A stretch of 7,998 nt of DNA from assembly GCA_014379795.1 (NCBI GenBank), contig JACMLC010000139.1:1-7998 (forward strand). Reading direction: 5' to 3'. Positions 1-5,546 of the stretch are shown here, in pieces (position 1 is the first letter of the stretch; every line of letters begins with the position of its first letter). The DNA comes from Pyrinomonadaceae bacterium (GTDB lineage: Bacteria; Acidobacteriota; Blastocatellia; Pyrinomonadales; Pyrinomonadaceae). A program made the translations under genes and the position numbers. The notes under the pieces are model-generated. The model was not told the origin of the DNA. It ran no database searches and saw only the letters and a program-made list of their open reading frames with translations.

Positions 1-974
1 AGCTGTCGGCTCACGCAATGCGGCTGCGTGTGATCTATCAGCGAATGCGTGTCGGCGTGCTGTCCCGCTCCGACGATGTACAAGCCGTCAACGTGACATT
101 CTGCGCCAGCCTGATTCATGCTCACGCTGATGTCATGACGCGAGAGTTGCGCGCCGAGCGTAATCGTCGTCGTCGCGTAATGGCTATCGCGGCCAAGCTC
201 TGCCGCCGTCGTCGCGATGTGAAAAGCATCCGCGCTCTCGCGCTGGACTTTGTAATGCTCGATTCGTGCGCCGTCCGCCAGCGCGACTTCAACCACAGCG
301 TTAGTCAAATAGCTGCCTTCGGCAAGGCTCTCATAACTTTCAATCACCGTCGCCGCGCTCTCGCGCTCTGCGACGATAAGCACGCGCGGGAAAGTAACAG
401 GCTGCGCCGCGCGCGGGTCTGTCAGAAACAAAAGATGGATGGGCGATTCCACCTGCACACCGCGCGGAATCAGCAGGAACGCGCCGCTTGAGAGAAATGC
501 TGTATTGAGAGCCGTCAAGCCGCTCGCGTTGTAATCAGCCGCCCGCGCCAGATGCTCGCGCACGACTCCCGAATATCTCTCATCTTTGAAAGCTTCAGCG
601 AGGTCTAAGGCCGCAACGCCCTCCGTCAGGGCTTCAAGCGTAGATAGCTCAGAGCGGTAAATTCCGTTGATGAAAACGAGCTGGCTGCCCTGCGATTCGG
701 GATATAAAAATTCGTCCAACTGAAGTTCACCGGACTCATCCTTGCCAGCTTGCCTCTCAAGCGCTGGCTCGAATTTCGTCTTGGCTAGCGGAGCGACATT
801 CGTATACTTCCACTCTTCTTCGGCAGTCGTCGGAAATCCCAACTGCTCAAAGCGATCAAACGCGCTCTCGCGCAAGCGCGAGAGCCAAGACAACCCGCTG
901 CTGCCGCGCTTCGCCTGAAACTCACGAAAAGCCGCGCTATAAATATTCTGCTCTTTAACTGTTTGCGTCACCAT
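1..974 (-). CDS. sufD: SufD, Fe-S cluster assembly scaffold protein (3' end cut by window edge)
   Basis: SufD pairs with SufB in the cytoplasmic SufBC2D complex, which builds Fe-S clusters and passes them to apoproteins. I translated this strand by hand: the frame is open from an ATG at 974-972 to the window edge, giving 324 codons with no stop or frameshift. It starts MVTQTVKEQNIYSAAF. Family landmarks are EEEWKYTNVAPL near residue 57, the beta-helix core with LNTAFLSSGAFLLIPRGV near 160-180, and DGLYIVGAGQHADTHSLIDH followed by PHCVSRQ at the edge. SufD is usually about 420-440 residues, so roughly 100 C-terminal residues are missing, including the CSHGAT-type segment that contributes the cluster-assembly Cys and His. 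The start lies 7 nt after the sufC stop, so the genes are translationally close; no strong Shine-Dalgarno is visible. The identical 13-mer CGCGCTCTCGCGC (+ strand) occurs three times inside it. Confidence 0.95.
   Translation of the reverse strand, partial: MVTQTVKEQNIYSAAFREFQAKRGSSGLSWLSRLRESAFDRFEQLGFPTTAEEEWKYTNVAPLAKTKFEPALERQAGKDESGELQLDEFLYPESQGSQLVFINGIYRSELSTLEALTEGVAALDLAEAFKDERYSGVVREHLARAADYNASGLTALNTAFLSSGAFLLIPRGVQVESPIHLLFLTDPRAAQPVTFPRVLIVAERESAATVIESYESLAEGSYLTNAVVEVALADGARIEHYKVQRESADAFHIATTAAELGRDSHYATTTITLGAQLSRHDISVSMNQAGAECHVDGLYIVGAGQHADTHSLIDHTQPHCVSRQ
864..885. repeat. Perfect 10-bp inverted repeat inside sufD
   Basis: GCTCTCGCGC (864-873) and GCGCGAGAGC (876-885) are perfect inverse copies separated by AA. 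The repeat lies in codons for Leu-Ser-Arg-Leu-Arg-Glu-Ser near the sufD N-terminus. It could fold into a strong mRNA hairpin about 90-110 nt after the start codon. A functional role is inference; runs of GC-rich Arg/Glu/Ser codons can produce this by chance. Confidence 0.5.
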
Positions 975-981
975 ACTTGAC

Positions 982-1776
982 TTAGCCAACTTGCGGCGCG
1001 CTCGTCGCACCCGTGTTCGCTGCCGCTCCTTTAATCCAGTCGTAACCCTTTTCCTCAAGCTCTAAAGCCAATTCCTTGCCGCCCTCTTTGACAATTCGGC
1101 CACCTGCCAGCACATGCACATAGTCCGGCACGATGTAATTCAAAAGCCGCTGGTAATGCGTCACAAGGATGATCGCGTTTTCCGAATTGCGCAGCTTGTT
1201 GATGCCGCCAGCGACGACGCGCAGCGCGTCTATATCGAGGCCGGAATCTGTCTCGTCCAAAACGGCCAGCTTCGGCTCAAGCACAGCCATCTGTAAAATC
1301 TCGTTGCGTTTTTTCTCGCCGCCCGAAAAGCCTTCGTTGACAGAGCGGGACATAAAGCTCGCTTCCATCTCAACGATCTGCGCACGCTCTTTCAGCAAAT
1401 CTTTGAACTCAAGCGGATCAAGCTCTTCCTCGCCCAAGTGCTTGCGCTTCTCGTTATAAGCGAGGCGCAAAAACTGCGCGTTCGAGACGCCCGGAATTTC
1501 TACAGGGTATTGGAAAGCTAGAAAGACGCCCTCGCGCGCACGCTCGTCCGGCGCAAGCTCTAACAGATTTCTTCCCTCATACAGAATCTCGCCCTTCGTC
1601 ACTTCATACGAGGGATGCCCTGCCAAGACTTTGGCGAGCGTGGATTTCCCGGAACCGTTCGGCCCCATGATGGCGTGAACTTCACCCTTGTTGATCGTCA
1701 GGCTGATGCCCTTGAGAATTTCGTTCCCGCCAACGCTTGCATATAAATCACGAATTTCCAGCAATGATTTCTTCAC
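982..1776 (-). CDS. sufC: SufC, ABC-type ATPase of the SUF Fe-S assembly complex
   Basis: SufC is the cytoplasmic ATPase whose ATP-driven dimerisation reshapes SufB-SufD during Fe-S cluster assembly. All ABC landmarks are present (264-aa numbering): Walker A GPNGSGKST at 38-46, Q-loop Gln89 in AFQYPVEIPGVSN, signature SGGEKKRNEILQMAVLEP from 151, Walker B with LDETDSGLDIDAL from 173 (Asp174, Glu175), and H-loop His207 in VTHYQR. These closely match E. coli SufC. The C-terminal tail after DWIKG is Ala/Thr-rich and not conserved. Start choice is open. The longest frame begins at a GTG (1776), but the only good Shine-Dalgarno, AAGGAG (1781-1776), overlaps that GTG. A TTG at 1764-1762 lies 11 nt downstream of the SD and gives MLEIRDLYASV, matching the usual SufC N-terminus, so 982-1764 may be the true extent. 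An in-frame TAA at 1782-1780 excludes anything longer. Confidence 0.97.
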   Translation of the reverse strand: MKKSLLEIRDLYASVGGNEILKGISLTINKGEVHAIMGPNGSGKSTLAKVLAGHPSYEVTKGEILYEGRNLLELAPDERAREGVFLAFQYPVEIPGVSNAQFLRLAYNEKRKHLGEEELDPLEFKDLLKERAQIVEMEASFMSRSVNEGFSGGEKKRNEILQMAVLEPKLAVLDETDSGLDIDALRVVAGGINKLRNSENAIILVTHYQRLLNYIVPDYVHVLAGGRIVKEGGKELALELEEKGYDWIKGAAANTGATSAPQVG

Positions 1777-1781
1777 TCCTT

Positions 1782-1812
1782 AAAAATTGCCGACCACTCA
1801 AGAGCAGTCGGC
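1782..1812 (-). terminator. Hairpin plus T-run between the MNT gene and sufC (possible attenuator)
   Basis: On the minus strand GCCGAC (1812-1807) and GTCGGC (1794-1789) form a 6-bp GC-rich stem. Inside it CTC/GAG can add 3 bp beyond a TG/TG internal loop. The 3' arm is followed by AATTTTTAA, which is like a rho-independent terminator with a short U-tract. It sits within an operon, directly before the sufC Shine-Dalgarno, so it could be a leaky terminator, an attenuator, or a structure that affects sufC translation. Which of these holds is inference. Confidence 0.5.
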
Positions 1813-1843
1813 TTCTGTTGGTTTTTATAGTCGTCTTTATCCG

Positions 1844-2134
1844 TCACGCGGCATAGATCACTCGCAGTTCGCGCATAATTCGCTCACGCAAATAAGGACT
1901 CAGCGCGGCTTCTGTCAAAAGATCAACTTTTCGTCCCAAGACATCGCCAAGCTGCCGCTCAAGCGCCACTAATGCCAGCAAGCTTTTACGCTTGGAGAAT
2001 TTCACCAGCAAATCAACATCGCTTCTCTCTGTGGCTTCGCTGCGAGCGAATGAGCCAAAGACACCGAGTACAGCTACATCGTTCTGCCTGCAAAGCTCTG
2101 CGACTTTATCGGTATCAATGGCTAAAGCGATCAT
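1844..2134 (-). CDS. Minimal nucleotidyltransferase (MNT / MntA-like) inside the suf operon
   Basis: A 96-residue protein consisting of a single minimal nucleotidyltransferase domain (Pol-beta superfamily, MNT/MntA type). The signature GS-X10-D-X-D is complete: G27-S28 in GVFGSFARSEAT and D39/D41 in SDVDLLV. A third candidate acidic residue, D71, lies in RKVDLLT. All residues for Mg2+ and nucleotide binding thus appear intact, and the length is normal for the family. In known pairs MntA is the antitoxin that adenylylates the HEPN toxin HepT, but no HepT gene lies next to it here. It starts 24 nt after the sufB stop with a good SD (GGAG, 2144-2141, 6 nt before ATG), so it is transcribed with sufB. 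A hairpin and T-run follow it before sufC. It may be a solitary MNT modifying an unknown partner, or the remains of a toxin-antitoxin pair. Family call firm, role unknown. Confidence 0.9.
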   Translation of the reverse strand: MIALAIDTDKVAELCRQNDVAVLGVFGSFARSEATERSDVDLLVKFSKRKSLLALVALERQLGDVLGRKVDLLTEAALSPYLRERIMRELRVIYAA

Positions 2135-2158
2135 TACTTACTCCGGCAATACGCTTTT

Positions 2159-3595
2159 TTATCCAACACTGCCTTCCAATTTCAGCCCAAGCAGGCGCGT
2201 CGCTTCGACCGCAAACTCCATCGGCAGTTGCAGGAATACATCCTTACAAAAACCGTTGATGATAAGTGAGACGGCGTCTTCCTGCGAGATGCCGCGCTGT
2301 TGCAGGTAGAACAACTGTTCCTCGCTGATTTTTGATGTGGATGCTTCATGCTCGACGCGCGAAGTGTTGTTCATCACTTCGATATAAGGAAACGTGTTCG
2401 CGCCGCACTTCTGGCCGATGAGCATCGAGTCGCATTGCGTATAGTTACGCGCGCCTTCAGCCTTCGGCATGATTTTGACCAAGCCGCGATAGCTGTTATT
2501 AGACTTTCCGGCAGAGATGCCCTTCGAGATAATCGTCGAGCTGGTGTTCTTGCCCAAATGAATCATCTTGGTGCCTGTGTCTGCCTGCTGCGCGTGATTG
2601 GTCAGCGCGACCGAATAGAACTCACCGATGGAATTGTCTCCCTGCAAAATGCAAGAAGGGTATTTCCACGTAATCGCAGAGCCGGTTTCAACCTGCGTCC
2701 ATGAAATCTTGGAGTTCTTTCCGGCGCACTTGCCGCGCTTGGTGACGAAATTGTAAATGCCGCCCTTGCCTTCTTCGTCGCCCGCGTACCAGTTCTGCAC
2801 CGTAGAATATTTAATCTCCGCATCATCGAGCGCGATCAATTCAACGACCGCCGCATGAAGCTGATTCTTATCAAACTTCGGCGCGGTGCACCCTTCGAGA
2901 TAAGAAACATGAGAGCCTTCTTCGGCGATCACCAGCGTGCGCTCAAACTGTCCCGACTCGGAGTTGTTGATGCGAAAGTAAGTTGACAAGTCCATCGGGC
3001 AGCGCACGCCTTTCGGGATAAAGACGAACGAGCCATCCGTAAAGACCGCGCTGTTGAGAGCGGCAAAGTAATTATCATTGGTCGGCACGACCGTGCCCAG
3101 ATATTTTTTGACCAGCTCGGGATGCTCCTGCACAGCCTCTGAAAATGAACAGAAGATGACGCCGTATTTCCTGAGCTTCGCTTTGTAGGTCGTTGCGACC
3201 GAGACCGAATCAAACACCGCATCTACAGCGACGCCCGCAAGCTGTTTCTGTTCCTGCAAAGGAATGCCCAGCTTTTCAAATGTGCGGAGCAATTCGGGGT
3301 CAACCTCGTCGAGGCTGGCCTTCGTCGCTTTCTGTTTCGGCGCGCTGTAATAGATGACATCCTGATAGTCAATTGCGGGATATTTGAGATTAGGCCAGTG
3401 CTTAGGCTCCTCCATCGTCAACCAGTGACGATAAGCCTTCAGGCGAAACTCAAGCATCCACTCCGGCTCATTCTTTTTCTCGGAGATCAGACGGACTGTA
3501 TCTTCCGACAAACCCTTCGGGATGACATCGGATTCAATGTCGGTCACAAAACCGTATTTGTATTCTTTGTTGGCAAGTATTTCGATTGAACTCAT
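2159..3595 (-). CDS. sufB: SufB, Fe-S cluster assembly scaffold protein
   Basis: SufB is the main scaffold of the SufBC2D complex; it receives sulfur from the cysteine desulfurase system and assembles the cluster at the SufB-SufD interface. The 478-residue protein shows the family hallmarks: NKEYKYGFVTDIESD at the N-terminus, PTNDNYFAALNSAVFTDGSF near 171-190, FIPKGVRCPMDLSTYFRIN near 192-210, SYLEGCTAPKFD (Cys236), YNFVTKRGKC near 281-290, SKISWTQVETGSAITWKYPS from 295, NYTQCDSMLIG (Cys388), RVEHEASTSKI (Glu417) and the C-terminal EGSVG. By constant offset, Cys388 and Glu417 correspond to E. coli Cys405 and Glu434, and Cys236 probably to Cys254, so the catalytic set appears complete. I chose the ATG at 3595; an in-frame TTG at 3625 would add ten charged residues with no family match. 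It begins 65 nt after the rrf2 stop and belongs to the same operon. Confidence 0.97.
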   Translation of the reverse strand: MSSIEILANKEYKYGFVTDIESDVIPKGLSEDTVRLISEKKNEPEWMLEFRLKAYRHWLTMEEPKHWPNLKYPAIDYQDVIYYSAPKQKATKASLDEVDPELLRTFEKLGIPLQEQKQLAGVAVDAVFDSVSVATTYKAKLRKYGVIFCSFSEAVQEHPELVKKYLGTVVPTNDNYFAALNSAVFTDGSFVFIPKGVRCPMDLSTYFRINNSESGQFERTLVIAEEGSHVSYLEGCTAPKFDKNQLHAAVVELIALDDAEIKYSTVQNWYAGDEEGKGGIYNFVTKRGKCAGKNSKISWTQVETGSAITWKYPSCILQGDNSIGEFYSVALTNHAQQADTGTKMIHLGKNTSSTIISKGISAGKSNNSYRGLVKIMPKAEGARNYTQCDSMLIGQKCGANTFPYIEVMNNTSRVEHEASTSKISEEQLFYLQQRGISQEDAVSLIINGFCKDVFLQLPMEFAVEATRLLGLKLEGSVG

Positions 3596-3660
3596 CTTGT
3601 TTCCCGCTTCGCCCTCACGCGTCAAAGCTGTTAGTTAAAATAAATGCTATTACCGCTTCT

Positions 3661-4146
3661 TCAAGCGCTCTTGTGTGTGCGCCCGAAATGTTGCTGCAAG
3701 CCCTGTATCTGGTGCAGCGTCTCGTCAACGTTGGCTTCCGTCCCAATAAGCTCTGCCAGAGTGATTTCCGAAAGAGCGTTCTGCACAATCTCGTGCAAGC
3801 CCAAAATGACAGGGCGAATGCCGCAGTCTCCTGTGTGGATGCAGACATCCATCACGCCCGTGTAGCTCTTGCAGTGCTCCTGTACAGCATCTTCGTCAAG
3901 CACCTTGATAACTTCGCTCAAGCGAATCTCCGATGCCGGACGCGCAAGGTGATAGCCGCCCTTTGTTCCTCTGTGCGATTGCACCAGCCCCGCCTTATTC
4001 AAAATCCAGAGCAGCTTGCCTGCGTTCGCTGTCGAAATCCCCTCGCGCTCGGCCATCTGCGAGAGCGTCAGGGATTCGCCCTGCGGCAGGCGTGCAAGCT
4101 GCACAAGGCAGCGCAATCCATATTCTTCCTGTGACGAGACCTTCAT
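3661..4146 (-). CDS. Rrf2-family transcriptional regulator, likely Fe-S sensing repressor of the suf operon
   Basis: A 161-residue Rrf2/IscR-type regulator. The N-terminal winged helix-turn-helix runs from MKVSSQEEYGLRCLVQLA through LSQMAEREGIS and the recognition segment to the wing RGTKGGYHLARP (residues 59-70), which is diagnostic of the family. The effector region has three cysteines, Cys92, Cys102 and Cys108, in the pattern C-X9-C-X5-C, followed by RPVILGLHEIV. IscR uses Cys92, Cys98 and Cys104 (C-X5-C-X5-C) for its [2Fe-2S] cluster, so this is the equivalent loop with about four extra residues between the first two ligands. The gene comes first in the operon, directly after a strong promoter, and precedes sufB by 65 nt, which points to autoregulation and control of suf by Fe-S status. 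The ATG at 4146 gives the standard Rrf2 start. Whether it binds [2Fe-2S] or another effector is inference. Confidence 0.93.
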   Translation of the reverse strand: MKVSSQEEYGLRCLVQLARLPQGESLTLSQMAEREGISTANAGKLLWILNKAGLVQSHRGTKGGYHLARPASEIRLSEVIKVLDEDAVQEHCKSYTGVMDVCIHTGDCGIRPVILGLHEIVQNALSEITLAELIGTEANVDETLHQIQGLQQHFGRTHKSA

Positions 4147-4155
4147 AAAATACTC

Positions 4156-4179
4156 TGTCTGATGATGCCCCTTCAGACA
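4156..4179. promoter_or_regulatory. Inverted repeat at the rrf2 transcription start (candidate operator)
   Basis: TGTCTGA (4156-4162) and TCAGACA (4173-4179) are perfect inverse copies separated by 10 nt. The repeat begins just downstream of the -10 box of the rrf2-suf promoter and covers the expected transcription start and the short 5' UTR. That is where a repressor would block initiation, so it is a candidate autoregulatory site for the Rrf2 protein. It could instead form a small 5' UTR hairpin. Confidence 0.4.
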
Positions 4180-4181
4180 CC

Positions 4182-4210
4182 ATAATAGCGATACATTACT
4201 TTTTTGTCAA
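4182..4210 (-). promoter_or_regulatory. Sigma70-type promoter of the rrf2-suf operon
   Basis: On the minus strand TTGACA (4210-4205, perfect -35 consensus) is followed by a 17-nt spacer and TATTAT (4187-4182, one mismatch from TATAAT). The predicted start is near 4175, leaving a 5' UTR of about 30 nt before the rrf2 ATG at 4146. The position and spacing suit strong transcription that would need a repressor, which fits an Rrf2 gene in first place. It is the clearest promoter in the window. Confidence 0.85.
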
Positions 4211-4220
4211 GATTAGGTAA

Positions 4221-4238
4221 ACGCTGAATTATCAGCGT
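4221..4238. promoter_or_regulatory. 7-bp palindrome between the TonB-domain gene and the suf promoter
   Basis: ACGCTGA (4221-4227) and TCAGCGT (4232-4238) form perfect 7-bp arms around ATTA. It lies 10 bp upstream of the -35 box of the suf promoter and 22 bp after the stop of the TonB-domain gene. It could be a binding site for a regulator of suf. It could also be a weak terminator for the upstream gene, since the minus strand continues with TTTACC, although the T-run is poor. The choice between these is inference. Confidence 0.4.
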
Positions 4239-4259
4239 GATAGAGTTCTGCATGGCTGC

Positions 4260-5432
4260 TTATTGCGGAGTGAAATTAAAGTTCAGAAATCCGGTAATGC
4301 GAACGGGCTTGCCGTCGCTTACGGTCGGGCGAAATCGCCACCGCCGCGCAGCATCAATCGCCGCCTGACGCAGGATGTCCGGCCCGCTTGAGCTTTGCGC
4401 GCTCGTGACAGAGCCTTTCTCATCCACGACCAATTCGACGCGCACGACGCCCGTCAAGCGTGCGCTCTTGGCAAAGGCAGGATAAGTCGGCGAGACTTTC
4501 TGTGTGGCTTTTTCCAGCAGCGACCCGACGTTAAGCAGTTGCGCGCCGCCCGGTTGAGCAGACGCGACGGCAGAGTCAGCGACAGCGCCGGATTCCTTTT
4601 TGGCTTCGGAATTATTGGCCGGGGCGGGAGAACTTTCTGCTGTAGAGCGAGGCGTCGTAGCAGAGCCGATGCCCTTTGAAGCTATCATCGCCGGAGTCGG
4701 ATTAACAGCAGCGATGTTACCGTTGAGAGCCGCCATCCGCGTCCCCGAAGAAGTCAGATGTTGCCGCGCCTGTGCCACCTCGCCCTGCCATCGCGCGCGA
4801 TCTTCTTCGTTGCGCGACAACACGGCACGCAGGGTCGCTACGTCTTCCAGCAGCGCAAAGGCATCTGTATTCTTATCGTCTCCCGCGCCAATCTCTCTGG
4901 ATTGCTCAACCAGACGCTCAAGCAACCCGCGCAGGCGGTCAAGATCGTTGACGGCCTCCGGCGGCAAATCTTTTTCCGCGACATTAAAGCCAAACGCGCG
5001 ATAACGATCAAGATGCGCGCGCGCTCCGTTGACGGTCTGTCCGGCGACTGCGAAATAAGAGCGCGTCGAGCCTTCATGCTGCGGCGTGCGGGCTTTGAAT
5101 GTTTCTTCCAGCAGATTCTGCGCACGCCCGTAATCGCCCTGTTCAAGATGGATGCCCATCAACATGATGCGCGCGACATCGCGGACGGCATCATCCGTAG
5201 TCGAATTGCGAATCGCGTCCAGCTCAAAAGCAGCGGCGGTCAGGTTATGCGCGGCGGCCAGCGCACGCGCCCTCACAATCCGCTTCTGCATCGCTTCACT
5301 GTCCGTTGGGGCGGCAGCAGCGGGGGCGGCTACCTGCGCGTAAGCTGCGACAGCACAGATGACTAAGATCAATAAGAGATTTATTTTTTGGGAGAACCAC
5401 CGTGCGGGTCTACATTCGTTAATTTCCTTCAC
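4260..5432 (-). CDS. Secreted protein with C-terminal TonB domain
   Basis: A 390-residue exported protein. Residues 1-32 form a signal peptide or anchor: basic ARWFSQK, hydrophobic INLLLILVICAVAA, and a likely cleavage site after AYA32. A helical, Arg/Glu-rich region of about 45-235 follows, which looks repeat-like but has no clear TPR signature. A Pro/Ala/Ser-rich linker runs about 240-300, and a TonB C-terminal domain covers 312-389, with SPTYPAFAKSARLTGVVRVE, VDEKG, AARRWRFRP and GFLNFNF. TonB domains normally carry proton-motive energy from ExbBD to outer-membrane receptors, but no exbB, exbD or receptor gene is in view. Solitary proteins with this domain are common in Acidobacteriota and often of unknown job. 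The start is a GTG at 5432 with GGAG (5445-5442) 9 nt upstream; the nearby upstream ATGs run quickly into stops. Domain call firm, role unknown. Confidence 0.85.
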   Translation of the reverse strand: MKEINECRPARWFSQKINLLLILVICAVAAYAQVAAPAAAAPTDSEAMQKRIVRARALAAAHNLTAAAFELDAIRNSTTDDAVRDVARIMLMGIHLEQGDYGRAQNLLEETFKARTPQHEGSTRSYFAVAGQTVNGARAHLDRYRAFGFNVAEKDLPPEAVNDLDRLRGLLERLVEQSREIGAGDDKNTDAFALLEDVATLRAVLSRNEEDRARWQGEVAQARQHLTSSGTRMAALNGNIAAVNPTPAMIASKGIGSATTPRSTAESSPAPANNSEAKKESGAVADSAVASAQPGGAQLLNVGSLLEKATQKVSPTYPAFAKSARLTGVVRVELVVDEKGSVTSAQSSSGPDILRQAAIDAARRWRFRPTVSDGKPVRITGFLNFNFTPQ

Positions 5433-5449
5433 TACGCATTACTCCATAA

Positions 5450-5478
5450 AGACAAAAGCGAGCTTGAAAGGCTCGCTC
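5450..5478 (-). terminator. Intrinsic terminator after the amidohydrolase gene
   Basis: On the minus strand AGCGAGC (5477-5471) and GCTCGCT (5463-5457) form a perfect 7-bp GC-rich stem with a 7-nt loop (CTTTCAA). It is followed at once by TTTTGTCTTTAT. It lies between the amidohydrolase stop (5547) and the TonB-domain gene start (5432), so it should end amidohydrolase transcripts. It ends only about 18-25 nt before the TonB-domain start, so any promoter for that gene would overlap or precede the hairpin; none is obvious. Confidence 0.8.
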
Positions 5479-5523
5479 TAGACAACACCAATAATTTGAT
5501 GCGCCTATTATGGCCTTCCGTTG

Positions 5524-5540
5524 CGGCTTAAGGCAAGCCG
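5524..5540. repeat. Short inverted repeat just after the amidohydrolase stop
   Basis: CGGCTT (5524-5529) and AAGCCG (5535-5540) can pair around AAGGC, only 7 bp downstream of the amidohydrolase stop. No T-run follows on the minus strand, so it is not a classic terminator. It may protect the transcript's 3' end together with the true terminator some 50 bp further on, or be chance. Confidence 0.35.
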
Positions 5541-5546
5541 AGCCAG

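Noticed and set aside
1777..1843. HepT toxin gene or fragment next to the MNT gene
   Set aside because: Only 67 bp separate the MNT gene from sufC, the other side is 24 bp from sufB, and no frame in either gap encodes a HEPN R-X4-6-H motif.
1813..1843. Internal promoter for sufC (TATAAA on the minus strand near 1825)
   Set aside because: A -10-like TATAAA is present, but no acceptable -35 hexamer sits about 17 nt upstream, so the match is too weak to annotate.
3596..3625. Upstream TTG start for sufB
   Set aside because: It adds a ten-residue charged leader that does not match the SufB family, while the ATG at 3595 gives the usual short N-terminus before NKEYKYGF.
4221..4238. Strong intrinsic terminator of the TonB-domain gene
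   Set aside because: The stem is only 7 bp and is followed by TTTACC rather than a real T-run, so I list it as a palindrome of open function.
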